Below, piece by piece: positions 18,860 to 28,113 of a stretch of 64,000 bases of DNA (within the stretch, counting starts at the first letter, position 1; the number at the start of each line of letters is the position of its first letter). The DNA lies in assembly GCA_009781005.1 (NCBI GenBank), contig WQYX01000007.1:1-64000 (forward strand), in the 5' to 3' direction. This DNA is from Polyangiaceae bacterium. Its GTDB lineage: Bacteria; Myxococcota_A; Polyangia; Polyangiales; Polyangiaceae. A program made the position numbers and the translations under genes. Under the pieces are notes generated by a model. That model ran no database searches. It was not told the origin of the DNA and saw only the letters and a list, made by a program, of their open reading frames with translations.

Positions 18860-20926
18860 GTGACGGCAATTTTGTCGCTTGCAGCGATTGAGAAACCCGC
18901 GCGCACAGCCGAGCGCCGCCTTCGACTGGCTCGCGTGGTCGCTTGGGCGAGCAAGGCGCTCGCCGGCGGGCTCACGGTCGCGATCATCTTGCTCGCCGGC
19001 TTCAAGCTTCGCGTGATCGGCATGCGTGCAACGGTTGCCGGCATCGTGATCGCGACGGCGATCGTTCTCGTCGTTGCCGTCGTGGCCTACGTGCGGCGTC
19101 TTCCGCGTTACGCGGGCGCGGCGGCGCTCGACAAATTCCATGGGCTGTCTGATCGGCTGTCGAGCGCGCTGTCGTTCGGCGAGCTGCCCGAAGCCGAGCG
19201 CTCACCCATGATGATCGTGGCGATGGAAGATGCGCTCGCGCATCTCTCCGCGGTCGATCCAAAGAAGGCCGTGCGGGTGCCGCCGCCGCGCGAGTGGCCC
19301 TTCGTGGCGGGCATGATCGCCGTCGTCGCAGGGCTCGTGTTCGTGCGCGGCTACCAAAAACCGAGTCACGTGCCTCCAACTGCCAAGACCATCGAAGCGG
19401 TCGACGTTGCGCAGGACGATCTCGATGCGATGCGCGAGTTCTTGCGCGAGGTCGACCAGCGACTCCAGACCGACGAGGCCAAAGCAGCGACGCAGGAGTT
19501 CAACCAACTCATCGAAGATCTCGCGAACAAGCGGCTCGATCGAACCGAGGCATTCCGCCGGATGCAGCAGCTCGAAGACAAGCTCCTTGCGGGCCGCGAA
19601 GTGGACGCCAAGGCGCTCGAAGAAGCGCTGAAGAAGATGGGCGAGGAGCTCAAAAAAAGCGAGATGAGCAAGCCCGCAGGCGAGGCGCTCGAGAACAAGA
19701 ACCTCGCCGAGGCCGAGCGCGCGATGAAAGATCTCGCGAAGAAGTTACGCGAGAAGGGCGGTGACAAAGCGCAGCTCGAGAAACTGCGTGCCGCGCTCAA
19801 GAGCGCGAGCGAAGATCAAGCCAAACGCGCCGAGGCGATCGCGGCGCGACGAGAAGAACTGAAAGAGCAGCTTCTCAAGCAGAAACAAGCGATGGGGGAC
19901 GGCGGCGCGAGCGAGCAAGACAAGAGTCTTTTGCAGAAGCGAGAGCGCGAGCTCGAAAGGCTCGATCGCGACGGCGAACAGCAGCAGAAGGCGCAGCGCG
20001 AGCTCGAAAGGCTCGATCGAGAATTGGAGAAGGCCGCCGAAGATCTCATGAAAGACATGGGGCTCTCGGCGCAGGATCTCGAGAACGCCGCTGAAGACAT
20101 CAACCGCATGAGCAAACAGGAGATGACGCAGGAGGAAAAAGAACAACTGCGTCAGAAGCTCCAGGAGCTGCGCGAAACGATGCGCCAGCAAGCGCAAGGC
20201 GGGCAGGGGCAGATGTCACGCATGCGCATGTTTCAGACTCGCGCGCGCGGCCAGGGCGGACAGAGCGGCCAGCAGCAACAGGGACAGCAGCAGCAAGGAC
20301 AGGGACAGGGGGGACCGCAAGGTCAGGGCGGTCAGCAAGCGGGCGACGGTCAGCAAGCGGGCAACGGTCAGGGCGGCCAGCAAGCGGGCGCCGGCGAAGG
20401 CCAAGGCCAAGGTCAAAATCAGGGACAAGGCCTTGGACAAGGCAGCGGCGGCGAAACGTGGATCCTTGGTCCGAACGGCGAAAAATTGATGATGATCACC
20501 GCAAGAAAAGCCCCTGGTACGGGTTCCGGATCGGGACAAAACAGCGGTCAGTGGCAAGGACAAAATGGCGGTCAGAATCAAGGTCAGAAGGGACCTGGTT
20601 GGGGCACCGGACACGATCCCAACGTGCAAGGCGGGGCAACGAACCTAAAGGGGGCCACGCAGGATACGCAGGTCGCGGGGAGCGACACCGGCCAAGGCGG
20701 CAGCCGGAGCGAGGTCATTCTCGGCGCATCGGAGCGCGGTTTCGCGTCGCGCGGCTACGAGAAAGTCTTCCGCGAGTACCACACGGTGGCCGAAGAAGCG
20801 CTCGACAGGGACGAGATCCCGGGCGGCTATCGTTTCTATGTTCGGCGATACTTCCAGCTCATTCGCCCGCGCGACGAAGGCGATTCTTCGTCGGCACCCG
20901 CGCCCTCCGCGCCGAGCACACCGTGA
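18860..20926 (+). CDS. Membrane protein with coiled-coil and Gln/Gly-rich low-complexity region (DUF4175-like)
   Basis: N-terminal TM segments, long charged coiled coil, QQQGQQQQGQGQGGPQGQGG tract; upstream of moxR. Confidence 0.75.
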   Translation: MTAILSLAAIEKPARTAERRLRLARVVAWASKALAGGLTVAIILLAGFKLRVIGMRATVAGIVIATAIVLVVAVVAYVRRLPRYAGAAALDKFHGLSDRLSSALSFGELPEAERSPMMIVAMEDALAHLSAVDPKKAVRVPPPREWPFVAGMIAVVAGLVFVRGYQKPSHVPPTAKTIEAVDVAQDDLDAMREFLREVDQRLQTDEAKAATQEFNQLIEDLANKRLDRTEAFRRMQQLEDKLLAGREVDAKALEEALKKMGEELKKSEMSKPAGEALENKNLAEAERAMKDLAKKLREKGGDKAQLEKLRAALKSASEDQAKRAEAIAARREELKEQLLKQKQAMGDGGASEQDKSLLQKRERELERLDRDGEQQQKAQRELERLDRELEKAAEDLMKDMGLSAQDLENAAEDINRMSKQEMTQEEKEQLRQKLQELRETMRQQAQGGQGQMSRMRMFQTRARGQGGQSGQQQQGQQQQGQGQGGPQGQGGQQAGDGQQAGNGQGGQQAGAGEGQGQGQNQGQGLGQGSGGETWILGPNGEKLMMITARKAPGTGSGSGQNSGQWQGQNGGQNQGQKGPGWGTGHDPNVQGGATNLKGATQDTQVAGSDTGQGGSRSEVILGASERGFASRGYEKVFREYHTVAEEALDRDEIPGGYRFYVRRYFQLIRPRDEGDSSSAPAPSAPSTP

Positions 20927-20945
20927 CGTTCAACTGGAGCTTTTG

Positions 20946-21980
20946 ATGACAGCCGATGCTTCTCTCGTTCGCGCCGAAGTCGACCAATTTCGCGCCTCCG
21001 TTGCAACGCTCAAGAGCGAGATCGCCAAGACGATCGTGGGTCACGCGGCCGTGGTCGACGGCGTGCTCACGTGCCTGCTCGCGGGCGGCCACGCATTGCT
21101 CGAAGGGGTGCCGGGTCTTGGCAAGACCATGCTGGTGCGAACGCTCAGCGAAGCGCTGAATCTGAACTTCTCGCGCATTCAATTCACGCCCGATCTCATG
21201 CCCGCCGACATTCTCGGCACCACCGTCATCGACGACACGCAGGCAGGCGGGAGAGTCTTCGAGTTTCGCAAGGGCCCCGTGTTCGCGAACGTCGTCCTCG
21301 CCGACGAGATCAACCGCGCCACGCCGAAGACGCAGAGTGCGTTGCTCGAGGCCATGCAGGAGCACCGCGTGTCGGTTGGAAGATCCACGCATATTCTCGA
21401 CGAGCCGTTCGTGGTTCTTGCCACGCAAAATCCGCTCGAGAGCGAAGGCACGTATCCTCTGCCCGAAGCGCAGCTCGATAGGTTTTTCTTCAAGCTTCAT
21501 GTTCCGTTTCCGAATCGCGACGAGCTCCATAGGATCGTGGATCTGACGACGGGTGACGCGCACGTCGAGCGCAGCGCCGTGCTCAATCGCGAAGACATCT
21601 TGCGCATGCAGCATCTGGTGCGGCGCGTGCCCGTGGCTCGTCACGTCCAGGATTTCGCGGTTCGCGTCGTTCAGGCAACGCATCCGGACGGACCCGATGC
21701 ACCCGAGATCTGCAAGCGCTTCGTTCGCTTCGGCGCAAGCCCGCGCGGCGCGCAAGCCACGCTTCTTGCCGCGAAGATTCGCGCGCTGTTCGAGGGACGT
21801 TTCGCCGCGAGCATCGACGACGTGCGTGCGGTCGTTCTGCCGGCCTTGCGCCATCGCGTGCTCTTGAATTTCGAAGGCGAGGCCGAGGGCACGAAAACCG
21901 ATCAGGTCATCCTAGCCATTCTAAAAGCGATCCCCGAGACGAAGGCGGGCAATACGGAGGCCCAGGTTGGGCCTTCTTGA
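20946..21980 (+). CDS. MoxR-family AAA+ ATPase
   Basis: EGVPGLGKTMLVRTLSEAL, RIQFTPDLMPADILGT, ADEINRATPKTQSALLEAMQE. Confidence 0.95.
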   Translation: MTADASLVRAEVDQFRASVATLKSEIAKTIVGHAAVVDGVLTCLLAGGHALLEGVPGLGKTMLVRTLSEALNLNFSRIQFTPDLMPADILGTTVIDDTQAGGRVFEFRKGPVFANVVLADEINRATPKTQSALLEAMQEHRVSVGRSTHILDEPFVVLATQNPLESEGTYPLPEAQLDRFFFKLHVPFPNRDELHRIVDLTTGDAHVERSAVLNREDILRMQHLVRRVPVARHVQDFAVRVVQATHPDGPDAPEICKRFVRFGASPRGAQATLLAAKIRALFEGRFAASIDDVRAVVLPALRHRVLLNFEGEAEGTKTDQVILAILKAIPETKAGNTEAQVGPS

Positions 21981-22911
21981 CACCGTCCTCGGCGCGCTCG
22001 GCACCCGGCGAGCGGCGCCAAAAGCAGCGCCGGACGACGATCTCTTCGACGACGACTTCCAGCGCAAACTCGAGACCCTCGCCCTGCTCAGCAAACGCGT
22101 ATTCGCAGGGCGCATGCGCGCCGAGCGGCGCACGAAAAAGAGTGGCTCCGGCATCGAATTCGCCGACCATCGGGATTACCAAGCAGGCGACGATTTTCGT
22201 TATCTGGATTGGAATGTTTATCAGCGTTTCGACCGGCTCCTCGTGCGTCTTTATGAAGAGGAAGAAGATCTCGCCATTTACTTCATCGTCGACGCGTCGC
22301 GCTCGATGGGATTCGGCAATGGCAAGAAACTGAAATATGCCAAGCGCGTTTGCGCGGCGCTCTCGTACGTGGGCCTCGCGAACCTCGATCGCGTGAGCAT
22401 CACGTCGACCGCGGACAAGATCACCGATCGCATGCCCGCAACGCGCGGCAAAGCGCGCATCTTCAAGGTGCTGCGCTTCCTCCGCGAGCTCGAGGCCGCG
22501 GGGCAGACGAACCTGGAAGATGCGATGAAGGCGTTCGTCGCGCAAAACAAGCGCCGAGGCCTCGTCGTGCTCGTGAGCGATCTCTACGATCCGCACGGCT
22601 TCGAGCGCGGCATCAACGTGCTCCGCTACAACAAATTCGATCCCTTCGTCGTCCACGTGACGGACGAAGGCGATGCGAAGCCAAAGCTCGCAGGGGACGT
22701 GCTCCTCTACGATTGCGAAACGGGCGACGAGCGCGAGGTGACCGTGACGGCAAAGGTGCTCGACCGCTTTGCGCACGCGTATCGCGATTACCTCGCCGAG
22801 ATCGAGCGCTTCTGCGCGTCCAAGCAAGTGCCGTGCATCCGGGCGGACGTGAGCGTGCCGTTCGACGAACTCATCTTGCGCTTGTTCCGCCGCGGAGGCT
22901 TTCTCCGGTGA
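21967..22911 (+). CDS. DUF58 domain-containing protein
   Basis: GSGIEFADHRDYQAGDDFRYLDWNVYQRFDRLLVR, FIVDASRSMGF. Confidence 0.92.
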   Translation: MGLLDTVLGALGTRRAAPKAAPDDDLFDDDFQRKLETLALLSKRVFAGRMRAERRTKKSGSGIEFADHRDYQAGDDFRYLDWNVYQRFDRLLVRLYEEEEDLAIYFIVDASRSMGFGNGKKLKYAKRVCAALSYVGLANLDRVSITSTADKITDRMPATRGKARIFKVLRFLRELEAAGQTNLEDAMKAFVAQNKRRGLVVLVSDLYDPHGFERGINVLRYNKFDPFVVHVTDEGDAKPKLAGDVLLYDCETGDEREVTVTAKVLDRFAHAYRDYLAEIERFCASKQVPCIRADVSVPFDELILRLFRRGGFLR

Positions 22912-24824
22912 TTCTCGCGGGCCTCTTGCTCACGCAACTGCTCGGGATCTTCGGCGCCGCCGCGGTGTTCGCAACGGCTCTCTATCTTCTCAAGCTGCGG
23001 CGGCGCACGACGGCCGTGCCGTTCTCGAAGCTCTGGGAGAGGATCCTTCGCGACAAAGAGGCAACGAGTCTCTTCTCGCGCCTGAAGCGGCTCCTGTCGC
23101 TGTTGTTGCAGATTGCACTTATCGCGCTCCTCGCTTTTGCGCTCGGCGATCCTCGCGCAAGAACCGCGCTCCTCAAGGGACGCAATCTCGTCGTGCTCGT
23201 CGACGCGAGCGCGTCGATGCAAGCCGTCGACGTGGGCACGAACCGGCTCGGGGTAGCCAAAGACGAGGTGAAGAAGATCATCCGCGGTCTCGGCGGCGCC
23301 GACCGAATGCTCGTCGCGCAGATGGACGCTGCGATCACGCCCCTCGGTCCGATGAGCGGCGACACGTCGGAGCTCGAACGCGCCCTCGATGGCATCAAGG
23401 CCACCGACGCTCCCGCGGATTTTCCGCGCGCGCTGCGCTTCGCGATCGACTCGCTGCGCGGCTTGGACAACGCCGAGATCGTCGTCGTCTCCGATGGCCG
23501 GCTCGGCGACGCGGTGGATGCGTCGGGCAAGGTGCATCTCGGCGACGACGTAGCGCTCACGTACCTGCCCGTCGGGGCGAGCGCGCGCAACGTCGGCATC
23601 ACCGAGTTCTCGGTCCGGCGCTACCCGCTCGACAGGAGTCGCTACGAAGTGATGCTCGAAGTGACGAACACCGGGCCCGAGCAAGAGGACGTGGAGCTCT
23701 CGCTCTTTGGCGACGGTGCACTCGTGGATCTCACGAAGCTGCGGCTCAAACCCGGCGAGCGGCTTCCGCGTTTCTATCCGAATTTGTCGGGCGCGAGTCG
23801 CACGCTCGAAGCGAAGATCCAGCCGCTCGAAGGAAGCCGCGACGAGCTCCCAGCGGACAACCACGCTTATGCGCTCTTGCCGGAACGGCGCCGCGCAAAG
23901 GTCCTCGTCGTCACGCCCGGCAACACGTACCTCGAAGCGGCGCTCTTGCTCGACGAGTACCTCGACGTCTCCCTCGTCTCGCCGAAGGACTACGCCGGCA
24001 ACGTCGGCGCCGTCGCGGCCCAGAGTGACGTCATCCTCTTCGACGGCGTCACGCCGGCTTCTCTGCCGCGCGCGAATGCAATCTACATCGATCCGCGCGG
24101 GCCAGGCTCGCCGGTCAAATCCGAAGCGGAACTCAAGCAACCCGGATTCGACAAGATCGATCGGAAGCATCCCATCGTGCGTTGGACCGCGCTCGACGAC
24201 GTGAACATCGCGCGCGGCCATAAGCTCGTGCCGGAGCCCGGGGACAAGGTGGTTGGCGCGAGCAACGAGGGACCCATCCTCGTTGCGGGGCAGAGGAACG
24301 GCTTCAAGTTCGTCGCCATGGGTTTCGACGTGCGCGACAGCGATCTGCCGCTTCGCGTGGCATGGCCGATCCTGCTTTTGAACAGCATCAACGAATTCAC
24401 CAACGAAGATGCACAATACATCTCGAGCTTTCGCACGGGCGAGGTGTGGCGCGTGCCGGCCTCCTCGCAGACGGGGCAAGCGCTCTTGAAGTCCCCCGGC
24501 GGCGCCGAGCTCGTCGTTCCCGTGCACGAAGGACGCGCCGTGTACCTCGGCGAACGTGCCGGCTTCTACGAATTGACCGGCAGCAACACGAGTAACACGA
24601 ATGTTGAAAATCGTGTTACGACGCATTTCGCAGCGAACCTGCTCGACGCGGGCGAGAGCGCCATCGAGCCCGCCAAAGAGCTCGTCGTGGACGGCAAGAA
24701 AGCCGGCGCTCTCTCGGGCTTTCAAATCGGCGTGCGGCGCGAAATCTGGATCTATCTCTTGCTCGCTGCCGTGATCGTGACGGCCATCGAGTGGTTCACG
24801 TATCACCGGAGGATCACGGTATGA
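22908..24824 (+). CDS. BatA/VWA domain membrane protein
   Basis: GTG start overlapping DUF58 gene; TM regions and VVLVDASASMQAVD. Confidence 0.85.
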   Translation: MILAGLLLTQLLGIFGAAAVFATALYLLKLRRRTTAVPFSKLWERILRDKEATSLFSRLKRLLSLLLQIALIALLAFALGDPRARTALLKGRNLVVLVDASASMQAVDVGTNRLGVAKDEVKKIIRGLGGADRMLVAQMDAAITPLGPMSGDTSELERALDGIKATDAPADFPRALRFAIDSLRGLDNAEIVVVSDGRLGDAVDASGKVHLGDDVALTYLPVGASARNVGITEFSVRRYPLDRSRYEVMLEVTNTGPEQEDVELSLFGDGALVDLTKLRLKPGERLPRFYPNLSGASRTLEAKIQPLEGSRDELPADNHAYALLPERRRAKVLVVTPGNTYLEAALLLDEYLDVSLVSPKDYAGNVGAVAAQSDVILFDGVTPASLPRANAIYIDPRGPGSPVKSEAELKQPGFDKIDRKHPIVRWTALDDVNIARGHKLVPEPGDKVVGASNEGPILVAGQRNGFKFVAMGFDVRDSDLPLRVAWPILLLNSINEFTNEDAQYISSFRTGEVWRVPASSQTGQALLKSPGGAELVVPVHEGRAVYLGERAGFYELTGSNTSNTNVENRVTTHFAANLLDAGESAIEPAKELVVDGKKAGALSGFQIGVRREIWIYLLLAAVIVTAIEWFTYHRRITV

Positions 24825-27724
24825 ACGTGCCGGCGCTCCTGACCGGAGTCGTTACGGCCGGTTCTATCTTCGTCATCGCGCGATCGCTCTTCGACTTCGC
24901 CCTCGCGGTGCGCGGGCGTCGCGAGCTCGAACGCAGCAAGTTCGCCTTCGGGATCGCGGGCGGAGCCGTGGGACTCGTATGCGCGTGGCTCTATTGGCGG
25001 TTCGTCCTGCATCTCGGCGCCGCAACGCTCGCGTGGAGTCGCGGCGGCGTCGATTACGAGTTGCTCTCGCCGAAGATGCTCGGCTTCGTGCTGCTCGCGC
25101 CGTTCTTCCTCTGGATGATCGGGCGCTCGCTGGCCGATCTGCCGCTGCCTCAGCGCATCCTGTCGGTTGTATTGCGCATGCTTTTCGTGGCGCTGCTGGC
25201 TCTCGGGCTCGCCCGCCTCGCGCGCACGGCAACCACGCAGAAAGTCTGCACCGTCTACCTCGTAGACGTCTCCGAGTCGGTGCCCGACGCTGCACTTCTC
25301 GACGCGCGAGAAGAGATCAACAAGGGCCTCAAAGACAAACCCGAGGATGCACTCGTGCGCATCATCACGTTTGCCAAGAGGCCGCACGTTCTACCGATGG
25401 CCGACGACGCGAAGGAGGCGCCCGTTCTTGAGCGTCATGATCTGCCGGCGGATAAAACGGGAACGCGCACGGGTCTCGGTGCTGCCACCGATCTCGCGAG
25501 CGCCATGCAACTCGCATATGGCCAATATCCCGCCGGTTACTTGCGCCGCGCCGTGATCCTGTCCGACGGCGTGCAGACGGACGGCGACATTCTCGCGGAG
25601 ACGAACCGCTCGAGAGAATTCGGAGTCAAGATTTTCACGATTCCCTATAAGCGGCCGGTACCAGGTGAAGTTGCCATTCGCGATCTGCGCGTGCCGGATA
25701 AAGTGCGCGTGGGCGAGCCATTCAATCTACACGCAAATATCTTTTCGAGCCGTCCGCAAAAGGTAAAGGCAACCCTCAAACAAGGTGAAGCCATCAACGG
25801 ACTCGATGGCATTCGCACGCTCGATTTGAAGCCGGGCGACAACGACGTCACCTTCAAGAGCGTGGTGCGCGTGGCTGGGGACGTGACGTACGCGCTCGAT
25901 TTGTCGGATATCCCCGAAGACCGTTTCAAGGAAAATAATCGATTTTCGGTGTCTGTTGCCGTGCCCGGGCGGCCGTCCGTCCTCTACGTCGAAGGCAACG
26001 CCGCGCGCGCAAGTTATCTCGCATCGGCGTTGAGCGCGCAGGAGCTCGACGTCGACGTGCGCGCGCCGCGCGAGCTCCCTTCTTCGATCCGCGAGCTCGA
26101 ACGCTATGACTTCGTCATCCTCTCGGATACGCCCGCAGAGGCCGTGAGCCTCGCGCAGCAGGACGCCATCGAGAGCTACGTGCGGGATCTCGGCGGCGGT
26201 TTTCTGTTTGCTGGAGGCGAGTCGGGGTTCGGCCTCGGCGGCTGGTACCACACGACGATCGAGCGCATTTTGCCGGTGCGCATGGACGCCGAGAAGCGGC
26301 GCGACGAGCCGCAAGTCGCGATGTGCCTCGTCATCGATCGATCGGGATCGATGAGCGGCATCGCCATCGAAATGGCCAAAGCGGCCGCAAAGGCAACGGC
26401 GGACACGCTTGCTTCTGACGATCTGCTCGAGGTGATCGCGTTCGATTCGACGCCCACGCGCATCGTGCGCATGACGCCGGCAAAGCACCGCGCGCGCATC
26501 CAGAACGATATCTCGCGCATTCAGGCGAGCGGCGGCACCGAAATCTTCAGCGCGCTCGACGCTGCATACCAGTCTCTCACGACGACGCGCGCGCGGCGAA
26601 AGCACGTCTTGCTCTTGACGGATGGCCGTTCGCCGTCGACCGGCATCCGAGATCTCGTGCAGTCGATGGCAGCCGAAGGCATCACGGCAACCACCGTGGG
26701 TCTTGGCAGCGACATCGACGAGCAGCTCCTGCGAATGATCGCCGACATCGGCGGCGGCCGCCTCTACAAGGTCGCCGATCCGCAGCAGCTTCCGCGCGTC
26801 TTCACGCGCGAGACGGAGATGGTGAGCCGCAATGCGGCCGTCGAAGAGTACTTCCGGCCGAAGGTCGTCTCGCCTGCCGACTTCCTTCGCGGCGTCGACA
26901 TCAACGCCGCGCCGTTCCTTCACGGCTACGTCGCAACGAAGATGAAGCCGCCGCCTGCGCAAGAGATCCTCGAGAGCGAAGTCGGAGAACCCATCCTCGC
27001 GCGATGGCACGTGGGTCTCGGCTGGTCGCTCGCGTGGACGAGCGACGTCAAAAACCTCTGGGCCGTCGAATGGCTGCGCTGGCCGGGCTACGGTCAATTC
27101 TGGGGGCAGCTCGTGCGCGAACACATGCGCCAGAAGAAACGCCAGCAATACGACATGCGCGCTGATATCGATTCAGCGACGGGGCTCGTGAAAGCGTCGA
27201 TCGACGCCATGGGTGCCGACGATCGCTTCCAGAACGGTCTCGACGCCAAGCTCACCATTGTCGGCCCGCACGCAGGAACTCCGTCGAGTGGCGACAAGCG
27301 CACGGAAACGATGAGGCAGACCGCACCCGGTCGCTACGAGGCGAATTTCCCGCTCGAGCATTTCGGCTCTTTCGTGCTCCACGCGAGCCTCGAAAAGAGC
27401 GTGGATGACGGCAGGGGTGGTCAGAAGAGCGTGCAAGTTGCAGAGAGCTTTGGGCACGTGACGAATCCGTACCCACGCGAATATCTCGCGCTCGCGCCGG
27501 ATCTCACGACGTTGTCGCGCACGGCGCTCGTGACGGGTGGACGGATGGATCCGGACGCGAAGACCGTCTTCGATCCTGCTGGTGAAACGATCCACTATCA
27601 CCAGGATCTCTGGCCTCGCTTCGTCAGCGCGGCACTCATTATCTACTTAATGGATCTCTTGATCAGGCGCGTCCGTATCTTCGACCGCAAGAAGACGGCA
27701 AAGCCATCCATAGCTCACACCTAA
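24821..27724 (+). CDS. Large VWA domain membrane protein (Bat-like)
   Basis: VYLVDVSESVPD and second VWA MCLVIDRSGSMSGIAIEMAK. Confidence 0.88.
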   Translation: MNVPALLTGVVTAGSIFVIARSLFDFALAVRGRRELERSKFAFGIAGGAVGLVCAWLYWRFVLHLGAATLAWSRGGVDYELLSPKMLGFVLLAPFFLWMIGRSLADLPLPQRILSVVLRMLFVALLALGLARLARTATTQKVCTVYLVDVSESVPDAALLDAREEINKGLKDKPEDALVRIITFAKRPHVLPMADDAKEAPVLERHDLPADKTGTRTGLGAATDLASAMQLAYGQYPAGYLRRAVILSDGVQTDGDILAETNRSREFGVKIFTIPYKRPVPGEVAIRDLRVPDKVRVGEPFNLHANIFSSRPQKVKATLKQGEAINGLDGIRTLDLKPGDNDVTFKSVVRVAGDVTYALDLSDIPEDRFKENNRFSVSVAVPGRPSVLYVEGNAARASYLASALSAQELDVDVRAPRELPSSIRELERYDFVILSDTPAEAVSLAQQDAIESYVRDLGGGFLFAGGESGFGLGGWYHTTIERILPVRMDAEKRRDEPQVAMCLVIDRSGSMSGIAIEMAKAAAKATADTLASDDLLEVIAFDSTPTRIVRMTPAKHRARIQNDISRIQASGGTEIFSALDAAYQSLTTTRARRKHVLLLTDGRSPSTGIRDLVQSMAAEGITATTVGLGSDIDEQLLRMIADIGGGRLYKVADPQQLPRVFTRETEMVSRNAAVEEYFRPKVVSPADFLRGVDINAAPFLHGYVATKMKPPPAQEILESEVGEPILARWHVGLGWSLAWTSDVKNLWAVEWLRWPGYGQFWGQLVREHMRQKKRQQYDMRADIDSATGLVKASIDAMGADDRFQNGLDAKLTIVGPHAGTPSSGDKRTETMRQTAPGRYEANFPLEHFGSFVLHASLEKSVDDGRGGQKSVQVAESFGHVTNPYPREYLALAPDLTTLSRTALVTGGRMDPDAKTVFDPAGETIHYHQDLWPRFVSAALIIYLMDLLIRRVRIFDRKKTAKPSIAHT

Positions 27725-27754
27725 TTAAGTGGCCCTATCCGCCACGGCTACGCC
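27725..27754 (+). repeat. ~30-bp dispersed repeat (TTAAGTGGCCCTATCCGCCACGGCTACGCC)
   Basis: Related to 14893-14922 and rc of 10427-10455; continues into a larger inverted-repeat element. Confidence 0.6.
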
Positions 27755-27841
27755 GTGGCCGGCTTCCCCTGGGCGGTGCTCGTCAGGCGCGCCTGTTTTT
27801 CGGCGCCTTCCTGCGCGCCGCCGGGGAAGCCCCGCTGCACC
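27741..27841. other. Nested inverted-repeat element
   Basis: GCCACGGC-TAC-GCCGTGGC at 27741-27759; GGCTTCCCC (27761-27769) paired with GGGGAAGCC (27833-27841). Confidence 0.65.
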
Positions 27842-28113
27842 CCACGCAAGACCGCGCTCATACTTTTCATCTTTATTGTGCCGCTGCCGGCGAAGCCGTG
27901 CGTAATCTAACTTAGCCGTCAATTGCTCGGTAAATGGCTCTGAACGTGTGGATCCGTCATCAATTCAGGAGGAGCTCTGCAGGGTAAAGCAAGCTCTGTC
28001 AATCGATGAATGGATCCTTTGATCCATCTGGGCGAATTGAATACATTTAGAAATGACAATGTTAGTGTTGACCAATTTTTGCGGTTGCACGAAAATTGCG
28101 ACCGAGGTCGGCC

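Noticed and set aside
22788-24806. 672-aa antisense ORF opposite the BatA/VWA gene
   Set aside because: High-GC antisense shadow ORF; the plus-strand frame has clear VWA/TM motifs and operon context.
25727-27148. 473-aa antisense ORF opposite the large VWA gene
   Set aside because: Arg/His/Asp-rich shadow translation with no domain signature; sense strand is clearly coding.
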